DNA of 64,000 nucleotides from an uncultured Oscillospiraceae bacterium (lineage in GTDB: Bacteria > Bacillota > Clostridia > Oscillospirales > Oscillospiraceae), in contig CAJTQP010000003.1 of the NCBI GenBank assembly GCA_910578575.1, positions 5,278 through 69,277 on the forward strand, written 5' to 3'. Position 1 is the stretch's first letter; every line of letters starts with the position of its first letter. Position numbers and translations under genes: made by a program. The notes beneath the pieces were generated by a model. That model did no database searches. It was not told the DNA's origin and saw nothing but the letters and a program-made list of their open reading frames with translations. Shown here piece after piece: positions 42,928 to 51,017 of the stretch.

Positions 42928-44634
42928 TCAAAAGCCTGCGTCGGCTTTCAGCTTCTCCAAAAGCTGTTCCGTCTCCTGGGCCAGCTGCTTCAAGGCCCCC
43001 TCCTGGAAGGGCGAGCGCAAGCCGGCCTCCTCCAGCAAGTCCGTGAACACCTTCTCCCCACCCTGGGAGAGGAAGCGGACATAGCGGGCAAACGCCCCGT
43101 CGTAATCCTTTTGGGACTCCAGCAGGAATTGCAGGGCCGCTGTCTGGGCCAAGCAATAATCGATATAATAGAAGGGCGTCTCATAAATGTGCATCTGATA
43201 CTGCCAGCGGGTGCCCTCCTCCAAATAAGGGATGCCCTCGAAGTGCAGGTGGGGGCGGAACTCTGCCTCCAGTTTCCGCCAGGCGGCCTTGCGCTCCTCC
43301 GGGGTCCACTCCGGGTTCTCATAGACTTGGCGCTGGAAGTCGTCCACAATGGTGCCGTAGGGCAGGAAGGACAGGGCGTCCAGCAGGTGCATAAACTGGT
43401 AGCGCTTGGCATCCTCCCCGAAGAAATGCTCCATATAGGGCCAGGCGAAGAACTCCATGCTCATAGAGTGGGTTTCCGCTGTCTCCATGCCCCCTACGTT
43501 CAGCTCCACCACATATTCATTGTTGGCGATGGTGTAGTCGGCAAAGGCGTGGCCCGCCTCATGGGTCACCACGTCCACATCCCCGGAGGTTCCGTTGAAG
43601 TTGGCCAGGATGAAGGGCTGATGGTAGGCCATAAAACTGGTGCAATAGCCGCCCCCCCACTTGTTCTTCCGGGACTCCACGTCGAAGGCGTCGGTGTCCA
43701 GCATGAAGTCGAAAAACTCCCCCGTCTCCTTGCTCATGCTGTGGTACATGGCTTTGGCGGCGGCAAAGATCTCCTCCTTGCCACCCTTGGGTGCAGGGTC
43801 CCCCTGGGGGAAAATCAGGTCATAGTCGTAGAGCATCAGCTTGTCTACGCCCAGGGCCTTGCCCACCTCTTCCCGGAGCCGGGCCACCACAGGCACCACG
43901 TCCCGGCGGATGTTCTCCCGGAACTGTTTCACTTCCTCCGGGCCGTAGCACAGGCGGCCCATACGATAGTAGCCCAGCTCCACAAAGTTCTTGTACCCCA
44001 TACGCACCGCCATCCGGTGGCGGATGGTCACCAGTTGGTCAAAGAGGCTATCTAACTCCTGGCTGTGCTCCTTCAGGGTGCGGCCCAGGACCTCATAAGC
44101 CTCCTTCCGGGTGGCCCGGTCGGGGGATTTGGCGTACTTCATCAGCATGGGCCGGGGGAGCTTTTCCCCCCGGAAGTCAAACTCCATCCCCGCCATGAGC
44201 TGGGAATACTTGCTTACCAGACGGTTTTCCTCCACCATCTCCTGGATGATACAGGGAGCCATGGACTTCAAGTCCACCTCCATGGAGCGGTACATTAGGG
44301 GCAGCAGCTTCCCGCTGTCCTCCAGCTCCTGGCGGTAGGGGCTGTTTACCATCGCCCGGCTATAGTCCTGCATCAGGCTCTGGGCCTGGGGGCCGGTTTC
44401 GTCGTAGTAGTCCTTTTCCGCCAGATAAAATTCATCGGCGGTGTTGATGCTATAGCGCATATAGGACAGGGCCTGGGCGGTCTCCAGGCGGATGGACAGC
44501 TTTTTATAGCGCTCCCGCGCCTCCAACACCTCCTGGGCAGAGTTGGCCCCCTTCACTTGGTGGATAATCTCCTTCATTTCCCCGGCAAACTCCTCCAGGG
44601 AAAGCCGCTCGTATTTCAATTCCGATACTTTCAT
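42928..44634 (-). CDS. M3-family oligoendopeptidase (PepF type)
   Basis: A 568-residue cytosolic zinc peptidase. THEAGHAFADYTIANNE at 357-373 provides the HExxH zinc motif (358-362) and a downstream Glu ligand. The surrounding GGYCTSFMAYHQPFILANFNGTSGDVDVVTHEAGH block is typical of M3 oligoendopeptidases. It degrades short peptides. ATG 44634 is preceded by AAAGGAG; the open frame continues upstream into the P1 peptidase gene, but without a ribosome site. It lies 23 bases after that gene, so the two probably form an operon ending at the terminator at 42864. Confidence 0.92.
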   Translation of the reverse strand: MKVSELKYERLSLEEFAGEMKEIIHQVKGANSAQEVLEARERYKKLSIRLETAQALSYMRYSINTADEFYLAEKDYYDETGPQAQSLMQDYSRAMVNSPYRQELEDSGKLLPLMYRSMEVDLKSMAPCIIQEMVEENRLVSKYSQLMAGMEFDFRGEKLPRPMLMKYAKSPDRATRKEAYEVLGRTLKEHSQELDSLFDQLVTIRHRMAVRMGYKNFVELGYYRMGRLCYGPEEVKQFRENIRRDVVPVVARLREEVGKALGVDKLMLYDYDLIFPQGDPAPKGGKEEIFAAAKAMYHSMSKETGEFFDFMLDTDAFDVESRKNKWGGGYCTSFMAYHQPFILANFNGTSGDVDVVTHEAGHAFADYTIANNEYVVELNVGGMETAETHSMSMEFFAWPYMEHFFGEDAKRYQFMHLLDALSFLPYGTIVDDFQRQVYENPEWTPEERKAAWRKLEAEFRPHLHFEGIPYLEEGTRWQYQMHIYETPFYYIDYCLAQTAALQFLLESQKDYDGAFARYVRFLSQGGEKVFTDLLEEAGLRSPFQEGALKQLAQETEQLLEKLKADAGF

Positions 44635-44657
44635 GCAGCGCTCCTTTTTCCAAACAT

Positions 44658-45635
44658 TCAAAAGGGCAGGTCCCGCAGGGCGGGCCGCCCGTGTAGACTC
44701 TCCGCCTGGCGCACCGAACGGTGGATGGCCTCCTCCACGGCCCGCGCCGCCAGGATGCCCACCACGTCCGGGTCGGCGGGGACTGCGCCACAGCACATGG
44801 CGAACATACAGTCCCCGTCAAAGGTGGCGTTGGCGGGGCGGACGGCACGGACCGTCCCGTTCTGGGCCACCGCCGCCAGCTTACTGGCCTGGGCCTTATT
44901 CAGGGCGGCGTTGGTCACCACGCAGCCGATGACGGTGTTCTCCCCCGTCATCTTACCACTGAAAATGTCCTTCTGCCGGGTGCTGTGGGCAATGAGCCAC
45001 TCCTCGCTGGAGAGGAAGCCAGTGTTGTCCCGGTTCCGGGCCCCGGCGATGATCCGGCCCCCATCCACCACGTCGCCCACGGCGTTGCAGGCCACCACAG
45101 CCCCCACCAGCAGTTCCCCCTGGCGCAGGGCGTAGGCCCCCACGCCGCCTTTCATGGCCCGTTCCGGGCCCAGGAGCTTCCCCACGGTGCAGCCCATCCC
45201 CGCGCCAAAGTTCCCCTCCCGGAAGGGCAGTCCCTCCAGGGCGGCGATGCAGGCGGCGCGGCCCATGGCGGCATCTGGGCGGCGGTCCATGCGGCCAAAT
45301 TTCAGGTCGAAGAGGACGGCGGCGCAGACGTTGGGTACCTTCGTGACCTCCACGTCCCGGCCGATGCCCACAGACTCCAAGGTCTCCATCACCCCGCCGG
45401 CGGCGTCCAGGCCAAAGGCACTGCCCCCGGTGAGCAGTACGCCGTGGACCACCTCCCGGTTGCACCGGGGGTCCAGGGCGTCGGTGTCCCTGGTGCTGGG
45501 GGATCCACCCCGGACATCCACCCCAGTCACCGCCCCCTGGGGGCAGAGGATCACCGTGCAGCCGGTGCCCGCTTTCTGGTCCTGGGCCTGGCCGAAGCGA
45601 AAGCCGGGGATCTCTTGAATATTTAGTTTCTCCAT
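44658..45635 (-). CDS. P1-family (DmpA/NylC-like) Ntn-hydrolase peptidase
   Basis: A 325-residue enzyme of the self-cleaving P1/S58 family. DALDPRCNREVVHGVLLTGGSAFGLDAAGGVM is the conserved N-terminal block. GMGCTVGKLLG and GENTVIGCVVTNAALNKAQASKLA carry the site equivalent to the Asn-Thr cleavage point of NylC, which would leave Thr as the nucleophile. Substrates range from N-terminal amino acids to nylon oligomers, and none is implied here. ATG 45635 follows GGAGAAAG. It is upstream of the M3 peptidase gene, suggesting a peptide-degrading pair. Confidence 0.88.
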   Translation of the reverse strand: MEKLNIQEIPGFRFGQAQDQKAGTGCTVILCPQGAVTGVDVRGGSPSTRDTDALDPRCNREVVHGVLLTGGSAFGLDAAGGVMETLESVGIGRDVEVTKVPNVCAAVLFDLKFGRMDRRPDAAMGRAACIAALEGLPFREGNFGAGMGCTVGKLLGPERAMKGGVGAYALRQGELLVGAVVACNAVGDVVDGGRIIAGARNRDNTGFLSSEEWLIAHSTRQKDIFSGKMTGENTVIGCVVTNAALNKAQASKLAAVAQNGTVRAVRPANATFDGDCMFAMCCGAVPADPDVVGILAARAVEEAIHRSVRQAESLHGRPALRDLPF

Positions 45636-45660
45636 TTTTTCTTTCTCCAACCATGAATGC

Positions 45661-45705
45661 CGCCATTCCCTGGGAGAAAATTCTGCTTTCTCCCAGGGAA
45701 TGGCG
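45661..45705 (-). terminator. Strong hairpin between murC and the P1 peptidase gene
   Basis: A perfect 19-base stem CGCCATTCCCTGGGAGAAA/TTTCTCCCAGGGAATGGCG with a 7-base loop. No T run follows on either strand. Confidence 0.6.
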
Positions 45706-45714
45706 CTGTCGATC

Positions 45715-47115
45715 TCACTGCGCTTTCGCGTTCTTCGCTGTCTGGCTGTCCCGTTTGGCCAAGGACTCCCCAACGGTATAGATATTCCCCGCCCCCACGG
45801 TGAGGATCAGGTCCCCTGGCCGGGCCAGGCGGTAGAGCCAGTTGGTCAACTCCGCAAAGGAGGGCGCCACCAGGGCACCGGGGATGGCATCCGCCAGGTC
45901 CTGGGAGGAAATCCCCACGTCGTTCTTCTCCCGTGCAGCAAAAATTTCCGCCAAAAATGTCACGTTGGGCTTTTGCAGTGCCTCCACAAACTCGGAAAAC
46001 AGCGCCTTGGTCCGGGTATAGGTATGGGGCTGGAAGGCACAGATCACCCGCTGATAGCCCAGGCTCATGGCCATATCCAACAGGGCGTTTAACTCCCCAG
46101 GATGGTGGGCATAGTCATCATAAATGGCGGCCCCCTTCACCATTCCCTTGTATTCAAAGCGGCGGCCTGCCCCCCGGAAGTCGTTCAGGCCACGGGCGAT
46201 GGCGTCCCCGGAGATACCCAACACCAGGGCGGCGGCAGCGGCGGCGATGGCGTTCTTCACGTTGTGCATCCCCGGCACCTGGAGGGAGATGTGGGTCACG
46301 GGCTTCCCGTCCTGGACGATATCGAAGCTGGGCAGGCCACCCTTCCAGCGCAAATTCTCCGCGTGGAAGTCCCCATGCTCCAGGCCGAAGGTCAGGACCC
46401 CCTTCTTCCCCTTCAGGGCCTCCATGGTGTTCTCGTCCTCTCCGTTGGCCAGGACGGTACCCCCGCTGGGCACCAAATCGGCAAAGGCCCGGAAGGAGTT
46501 CTCCACATCCTCCAGGTCCTTGAAGAAGTCCAGGTGGTCCGCCTCGATGTTCAAGATCACTGCCACGGTAGGATAGAAGGACAAGAAGGAGTTGCAATAC
46601 TCACAGGACTCCAGGATGATGGTCTCCCCCTTCCCCACCCGGTGTCCCGTCCCCAACAGGGGGAGGGTGCCACCGATCATCACCGTGGGGTCGATGCGGG
46701 CGGCCATGGCGATGTGGGTACACATGGAGGTGGTGGTGGTCTTTCCGTGGGTGCCGGAGATGCACAGGGCGTTTTTATACCGGCGCATAATGGAGCCCCA
46801 GGCCTCCGCCCGCTCAAAGACGGGGATGCCCTGGGCCCGCGCGGCGGCGATCTCCGGGTTGCTGTCGTGGACGGCGGCGGTGCGGATGACAAAATCCGCC
46901 CCGGTCACGCTCTCCGGCAGATGGCCGATGGTCACCTGGATGCCCAGGGAGCGGAGATGGGCCACGGAGCTGCTGTCCAGCATATCCGAGCCAGTGACGT
47001 TCAGCCCCTCCCCCTGGAGCACCTCCGCCAGAGGGGACATGGACACGCCGCCGATGCCCACCAAATGTGCCCGTTTTTTGGGCACGATATATTCATGAAT
47101 GCAATCATTTGCCAT
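45715..47115 (-). CDS. murC: UDP-N-acetylmuramate-L-alanine ligase MurC
   Basis: A 466-residue cytosolic ligase adding L-Ala to UDP-MurNAc in peptidoglycan synthesis. HLVGIGGVSMSPLAEVL is the N-terminal dinucleotide-like fold, CISGTHGKTTTTSM is the ATP P-loop, and the Mur ligase C-terminal domain includes DDYAHHPGELNALLDMA and AFQPHTYTRTKALFSEF. All expected motifs are present. ATG 47115 has AAGGTG 10 bases upstream. A strong promoter lies just upstream. It is not inside a dcw cluster. Confidence 0.96.
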   Translation of the reverse strand: MANDCIHEYIVPKKRAHLVGIGGVSMSPLAEVLQGEGLNVTGSDMLDSSSVAHLRSLGIQVTIGHLPESVTGADFVIRTAAVHDSNPEIAAARAQGIPVFERAEAWGSIMRRYKNALCISGTHGKTTTTSMCTHIAMAARIDPTVMIGGTLPLLGTGHRVGKGETIILESCEYCNSFLSFYPTVAVILNIEADHLDFFKDLEDVENSFRAFADLVPSGGTVLANGEDENTMEALKGKKGVLTFGLEHGDFHAENLRWKGGLPSFDIVQDGKPVTHISLQVPGMHNVKNAIAAAAAALVLGISGDAIARGLNDFRGAGRRFEYKGMVKGAAIYDDYAHHPGELNALLDMAMSLGYQRVICAFQPHTYTRTKALFSEFVEALQKPNVTFLAEIFAAREKNDVGISSQDLADAIPGALVAPSFAELTNWLYRLARPGDLILTVGAGNIYTVGESLAKRDSQTAKNAKAQ

Positions 47116-47170
47116 TGGGTTTACACACCTTTTCTATTCAGCTATAATGTAGTCCAAACAAGTGTTTCTC

Positions 47171-47199
47171 ATTATATCCAATTTCCCGCACCTTGGCAA
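47171..47199 (-). promoter_or_regulatory. Promoter of murC
   Basis: Minus strand: TTGCCA, 17 bases, TATAAT, about 55 bases before the ATG. Confidence 0.75.
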
Positions 47200-47203
47200 G
47201 TGT

Positions 47204-47229
47204 TTCCGCTTGATTCAGTATAAGCGGAA
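47204..47229. promoter_or_regulatory. Inverted repeat between murC and the phosphopantetheinyl transferase gene
   Basis: TTCCGCTT (47204-47211) and AAGCGGAA (47222-47229) are perfect complements 10 bases apart, in the divergent promoter region directly behind the murC -35 box. Confidence 0.45.
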
Positions 47230-47263
47230 TGGAAGAAAATCATAACTGAAAGGGGGGTGTTTT

Positions 47264-47767
47264 TTGAAGCTATATGGGACCCACGGGGGCAGCGGGGCGG
47301 CGCTGCTGGCCCAAGCCGTGGCCGATGCCTGGGGCATCTCCCCCCTTCCTCCCCTGGAACGGACGGAGACGGGCAAGCCCTTTTTTCCCAAAAATCCCCA
47401 ACTCCACTTCAATCTCAGCCACAGCGGCACGCTGGTGCTGTGTGCCCTTTCTGACCGCCCGGTGGGGGTGGACATTGAGGTGATGAAGCCCCGCCGCCCT
47501 GCCCTCCCCCGGCAAGCCTTGACCCAAGAGGAGTACGCCTGCTACCAGGCCCTGGGGGGGGATTGGCCCGCCTTTTACACCCTCTGGACCCGGAAGGAGG
47601 CCTGGTGCAAATACAGCGGCCTGGGCCTAGGACAACAGTGGGGGAAAACACCCCCGGAGCATGAGCATTTCCGCAGCTACGCCGGGCCAGACTGGCGGGC
47701 CGCCGTCTGGGGTGAGGAGCCGCCCCCGGAACAGATCATCTGGCTGAAAGGAGACCACACCCCATGA
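47264..47767 (+). CDS. 4'-phosphopantetheinyl transferase (Sfp type)
   Basis: A 167-residue, short Sfp-like enzyme that moves the phosphopantetheine arm of CoA onto carrier proteins. FNLSHSGTLVLCALSDRPVGVDIE carries the SHS and Mg-binding D-x-E motifs (GVDIE), and TLWTRKEAWCKYSGLGL is the WxxKEA...K motif. It starts at TTG 47264 with AGGGGGG upstream. Its end overlaps the glycosylase start (ATGA). The carrier-protein partner is not in the window. Confidence 0.9.
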   Translation: MKLYGTHGGSGAALLAQAVADAWGISPLPPLERTETGKPFFPKNPQLHFNLSHSGTLVLCALSDRPVGVDIEVMKPRRPALPRQALTQEEYACYQALGGDWPAFYTLWTRKEAWCKYSGLGLGQQWGKTPPEHEHFRSYAGPDWRAAVWGEEPPPEQIIWLKGDHTP

Positions 47768-48390
47768 AACTCCCCCGTGATTTTTACCAGCGGGACACCC
47801 GCACCGTGGCCCAGGACCTGCTGGGCAAATACCTGGTCCGGGTCCTGGACGGCCTGCCCCTGGTCCTGCGCATCAACGAGACCGAGGCCTATATCGGGCG
47901 GATGGACAAGGCCTGCCATGCCTACGGCTACCGCCGCACCCCCCGCACGGAAACCCTCTTTGCCGCCCCCGGCACCGCCTATATCTATCTCATCTATGGG
48001 ATGTACCACTGTCTGAACTTCGTCACCGAGCCGGAGGGGGAGCCCGCCGCCGTGCTCATTCGGGGTGGGGATGCCCGCGGAGATGTGGAGCTGCTCTCCC
48101 GCACCCGCTATGGCAAGGGGTTTTCCGAACTCTCCCCCTACCAGGAAAAGAACTTCCTCAACGGGCCGGGGAAGCTGTGCAAAGCTCTGTCCCTTACTAG
48201 AGCGGAAAACGGTTGCTCCCTGCTAGGGGACAGCCTCTTCGTCTGCGACGACCTCGCCCCCCTGGGGCTGGATGTCCCGGAACAGGATGCCCTGCCCTTC
48301 TCCATCCAGTCGGGAAAGCGGGTGGGCATCGACTACGCCCAGGAGGCCATAGACTTTCCCTGGCGGTATTGGATCGATGGGGGTAGATGA
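47764..48390 (+). CDS. 3-methyladenine DNA glycosylase (AAG/MPG type)
   Basis: A 208-residue base-excision repair enzyme removing alkylated purines. LPRDFYQRDTRTVAQDLLGKYLV, RINETEAYIG with the catalytic Glu, DKACHAYGYRRTPRTETLF, and GTAYIYLIYGMYHCLNFV are all family hallmarks. It overlaps the phosphopantetheinyl transferase gene by ATGA. A terminator shared with the convergent HxlR gene follows. Confidence 0.94.
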   Translation: MKLPRDFYQRDTRTVAQDLLGKYLVRVLDGLPLVLRINETEAYIGRMDKACHAYGYRRTPRTETLFAAPGTAYIYLIYGMYHCLNFVTEPEGEPAAVLIRGGDARGDVELLSRTRYGKGFSELSPYQEKNFLNGPGKLCKALSLTRAENGCSLLGDSLFVCDDLAPLGLDVPEQDALPFSIQSGKRVGIDYAQEAIDFPWRYWIDGGR

Positions 48391-48394
48391 GCAA

Positions 48395-48427
48395 AAGAGG
48401 AGGGACCCCAACGGTCCCTCCTCTTTT
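48395..48427. terminator. Bidirectional terminator between the glycosylase and HxlR genes
   Basis: Perfect 13-base arms AAGAGGAGGGACC/GGTCCCTCCTCTT with a 5-base loop. T-rich ends on the plus strand and the A/T arm ends allow both directions. Confidence 0.85.
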
Positions 48428-48821
48428 ATGTCCCCTGTGTTGTGCCGCCGCGGTAGTCGCATTTTTCGCACTGGGTCATGGTATTGCTATAGTCCTTCTT
48501 GTGATAGATGCCGGACCACTGACAGATGCTTTGCAAGATGGGCACCACGGACTGGCCCTTTTCCGTGAGGGAATACTCCACCCGCGGAGGGATCTCATCG
48601 TAGGACTGCCGGGCCACGATCTGGTTGCCGATCAGCTCCTTCAGGGCGGCGGCCAGCACTGCGTCGGTGATGTTCCGCATCTCCTTGCGCAGGGCACTGT
48701 AGCGCAGCACCTCCTTGGCCGCCAGGACGCAGATGATCCTGGACTTCCACTTCCCGCCAAAAATCTCCAAGCCGTACTCCAAGGGACAGCGGATATCCTT
48801 CTCTAGCTTATGCTGATACAT
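48426..48821 (-). CDS. HxlR-family winged-helix regulator
   Basis: A 131-residue MarR/HxlR regulator. CPLEYGLEIFGGKWKSRIICVLA with the early Cys12, LRYSALRKEMRNITDAVLAAALKELI (recognition helix) and PPRVEYSLTEKGQSVVPIL (wing) are hallmark segments. HxlR proteins often sense redox or electrophile stress through that Cys. The C-terminus adds CEKCDYRGG. It is divergent from the small protein gene at 49019, with an inverted repeat between them that is the likely operator. Confidence 0.92.
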   Translation of the reverse strand: MYQHKLEKDIRCPLEYGLEIFGGKWKSRIICVLAAKEVLRYSALRKEMRNITDAVLAAALKELIGNQIVARQSYDEIPPRVEYSLTEKGQSVVPILQSICQWSGIYHKKDYSNTMTQCEKCDYRGGTTQGT

Positions 48822-48878
48822 GCAGCCGCCTCCTTCTTCTTGATGGCCTCAGTGTACCCTATCTCTCGCCATCCGGCA

Positions 48879-48904
48879 AGTCACTATGAAATTTATAAGT
48901 GACT
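48879..48904. promoter_or_regulatory. Likely HxlR operator
   Basis: AGTCACT (48879-48885) and AGTGACT (48898-48904) are perfect complements around an AT-rich centre. The inner AAATTTAT recurs 13-15 bases further on, towards the 49019 gene. Confidence 0.5.
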
Positions 48905-49018
48905 GATAAATTTATTGATATCTTCCCTGGGGCGAGAAAAGGCACTATACTGTACCCAAGCTCAAAGCAACGAGCAAGTCCTTCCCCATCAACATAAAAC
49001 ATTTAGGAGGCTACTGTT

Positions 49019-49309
49019 ATGAAAGTCACTGCTTACCTGGAAATCACCATGCACATCGACCCCGCCAACCGTCCCGCCGCCGCCAAGGTTTATACCGACT
49101 ACCGTGGTCCCTTCCTGGACACCATCCCCGGCGCTCTCACCAAGGACCTGCTGGTCCGGGATGAGGACGTGCAGGTGCTCCACGGCTTCGACAGCGCGGA
49201 CCACGCCCAGGCTTATCTCAGCAGCGAGATGTTCCAAACGGACGTTTTCGTGGGCTTAAAGCCCCTGTGGAGTACTGACCCCGACGTGCGCATCTACACC
49301 GTGGCCTAA
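49019..49309 (+). CDS. Small dimeric alpha/beta-barrel-like protein, HxlR-linked
   Basis: A 96-residue soluble protein. Strand-helix-strand order (KVTAYLEITMHI, a helix with PFLDTIPGALTKDLLVRDEDV, VLHGFDSADHAQAYLSSEMF, VGLKPLWSTDPDVRIYTVA) suits the ABM-type ferredoxin-like fold. SD AGGAGG lies upstream. Its divergent neighbour is the HxlR regulator, so induction by a small reactive compound is plausible. No catalytic residue can be named. Confidence 0.65.
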   Translation: MKVTAYLEITMHIDPANRPAAAKVYTDYRGPFLDTIPGALTKDLLVRDEDVQVLHGFDSADHAQAYLSSEMFQTDVFVGLKPLWSTDPDVRIYTVA

Positions 49310-49348
49310 ATCGATCCCTGGGAAACCTACGAACCCGTTTACTTCTCT

Positions 49349-49392
49349 CAAACAGACCCGGCAGCGTAGTTTTTCGCTGCCGGGTCTGTTTG
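49349..49392. terminator. Bidirectional terminator-type hairpin
   Basis: A perfect 18-base stem CAAACAGACCCGGCAGCG/CGCTGCCGGGTCTGTTTG with an 8-base loop. The arms share AGACCCGGCAGCG with the hairpin at 50593. A second hairpin (AGGGCTGTCTCA/TGAGACAGCCCT, 49448-49474) follows. Confidence 0.8.
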
Positions 49393-49533
49393 CGCTTGTC
49401 AAAGAAGGAACGGATTCCAGTGGCAAAGCGCGAGAGGAAACGGCTGAAGGGCTGTCTCATCGTGAGACAGCCCTACCTGGAAACATGACATGGGATGATC
49501 GGGTACCTATAACATACAAATCGTCCGGTAAAA

Positions 49534-49734
49534 TTACCGTTCCTTCCTGAATGTAATAACGAACGCCCCTTTCACCTGTATTGAGGTTGCCATATAATCG
49601 TATGTCACAAGCTCCCATCCATCGGCAGCTCTCTGGTTAAGGACCGTGTCTAACAAAGAGATATCCGCTTGATCTGCTTTGTCTGAAAACCATTTTGTCC
49701 CTACTGTTAAAAGTTCTGTTTTATAAGTATACAT
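49534..49734 (-). CDS. DUF4177-like small protein
   Basis: A 66-residue protein starting YTYKTELLTVG, with LDTVLNQRAADGWELVTYDY and a closing VKGAFVITFRKER. The L-N-x4-G-W-E-L-V core is typical of DUF4177. Function is unknown. Codons are AT-richer than in neighbouring genes, and it sits in the AT-rich islet at 49.5-50.6 kb. A possible ribosome site (GGAGG) lies upstream. Confidence 0.7.
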   Translation of the reverse strand: MYTYKTELLTVGTKWFSDKADQADISLLDTVLNQRAADGWELVTYDYMATSIQVKGAFVITFRKER

Positions 49735-49920
49735 AATTCATGTCCTCCTGTTATTCCTATGAATGATGGGTATCGTACCATAGAACACGACCATCGAAAC
49801 GCAAGTTCCGTACACAATATAATTTATTTCTCTTGAAATGTCAAGTTTTTCATACATCTGGAAAGAAAAAGAGCTGTTCCTCTTTCGGGAATAGCGATAT
49901 GGCTTATTGCATTGTGCAGG

Positions 49921-50238
49921 CTATCTGATCTTCCTTAAAACCAACAAAGCAAGATCAGCCGTGAAAAGAAAGAGCGTATAGACCAATTGTATCCCATTCG
50001 CCAATCGAACAATATCCTCCATATACCAACACAAGAAACATGAGAAAATATTGAGAAGGACAAACAGCATAGCAAATGCAATCAGGGAAGCCGTGGCTAC
50101 CAGCCCCCGTCCTCTCTCATCCTTTCCCTCTTTGGAAAAATAGAAAAACACAAAAAGGCCCAGAAACAGGAAGCCCATCACTGCATTGATCCGCATGAAA
50201 ATTCTGCTGTCAAATAAAAGCGTCACCCATTCAATCAT
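49921..50238 (-). CDS. Small membrane protein paired with an XRE regulator
   Basis: A 105-residue protein with three predicted membrane helices (residues about 14-34, 46-70 and 80-101). It starts inside the stop of the XRE gene (ATGA overlap), so the two are coupled. Regulator-membrane protein pairs of this type are common in Firmicutes, but I know of no defined role. Base composition is clearly AT-richer than the window average. Confidence 0.65.
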   Translation of the reverse strand: MIEWVTLLFDSRIFMRINAVMGFLFLGLFVFFYFSKEGKDERGRGLVATASLIAFAMLFVLLNIFSCFLCWYMEDIVRLANGIQLVYTLFLFTADLALLVLRKIR

Positions 50239-50459
50239 TTAAGTTCCTCTCTAAAGTCGAACAAATCTTCTATCGTCACGTCAAACACTTTGGCTATGCT
50301 ATACGCCAGCAGCATAGAGGGATTATAGCGGTTTCGTTCCAGCTGCATGATCGTCTGTCTTGAAACCCCCACCAAATTGGCCAGCTCTTGTTGTGTCATT
50401 CTTTTCGTCGCCCGATATATGTGAATTTTACTGTCAAATTTATACTTGTTCTTATTCGC
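50235..50459 (-). CDS. XRE-family regulator (YozG type)
   Basis: A 74-residue helix-turn-helix protein: KIHIYRATKRMTQQELANLVGVSRQTIMQLERNRYNPSMLLAYSIAKVF, ending TIEDLFDFREELK, the usual short-XRE tail. GTG at 50459 is preferred because GGTGAG lies just upstream; another in-frame GTG at 50480 has no ribosome site. It is coupled to the membrane-protein gene by an ATGA overlap. It probably regulates its own operon. Confidence 0.82.
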   Translation of the reverse strand, partial: ANKNKYKFDSKIHIYRATKRMTQQELANLVGVSRQTIMQLERNRYNPSMLLAYSIAKVFDVTIEDLFDFREELK

Positions 50460-50592
50460 CACTGTCTCACCAGCTTTCACTATTTTTCATTTCTTGTGCA
50501 GCTTCTGTGGAGTGGCGGCCCGACGTGTGCAGTTACACCGCCGCCTAAATAAAACACTACTGGAAAAACTCCAACATTTTTCTCTCTCATGT

Positions 50593-50630
50593 AGACCCGG
50601 CAGCGAAGGCTTGTCCTCGCTGCCGGGTCT
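50593..50630. terminator. Terminator-type hairpin
   Basis: Perfect 14-base arms AGACCCGGCAGCGA/TCGCTGCCGGGTCT with a 10-base loop, followed on the plus strand by GTTGT. It lies just after the stop of the minus-strand gene at 50635. Confidence 0.7.
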
Positions 50631-50634
50631 GTTG

Positions 50635-51006
50635 TCAGTCCGCCTGCTCCTTCTTTGGGGTGATACTCCAGGAAATCATCATGGAAATAAACCCCAGGGC
50701 CAGGTATGCCCCAGCATAACCGGCCAGGTCCTCCCATGCAGCGATCACAAGTCTTCCCTCTAGCAAAAGCAGAGTAGGCGCCAGGAAGGGCAGAATCCAG
50801 CGGTGGCGGAGGTCCTTTCCCGCAAAGATGCCCAAAAACACAGAGTAGGTTGGGTCCACAGCGAAAAAGAACAGCACAAACATTACCATGCCCGTACCGA
50901 AATCCAAAAGGAGTGTCAGCCATGGCAGCACGCACACAAGCACCACCGAAGTTGCCCCCCAGCGGAGCACAGCCCATCTCTCTGTTTTCGCTGCGGCCTT
51001 TCCCAT
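50635..51006 (-). CDS. Hypothetical membrane protein
   Basis: A 123-residue protein with four predicted helices (about 13-33, 38-58, 72-90 and 95-115) and a short Lys/Glu tail. No motif is recognised. It starts 11 bases after the HD-domain gene stop (SD AAAGGA in the gap), so it is probably the second gene of that unit. Confidence 0.65.
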   Translation of the reverse strand: MGKAAAKTERWAVLRWGATSVVLVCVLPWLTLLLDFGTGMVMFVLFFFAVDPTYSVFLGIFAGKDLRHRWILPFLAPTLLLLEGRLVIAAWEDLAGYAGAYLALGFISMMISWSITPKKEQAD

Positions 51007-51017
51007 GTCCTATCCTT

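Noticed and set aside
42910..47223. Several 300-380-codon plus-strand ORFs over the M3, P1 and murC genes
   Set aside because: All are shadows of well-identified minus-strand enzymes. They overlap each other's neighbours and cross terminators.
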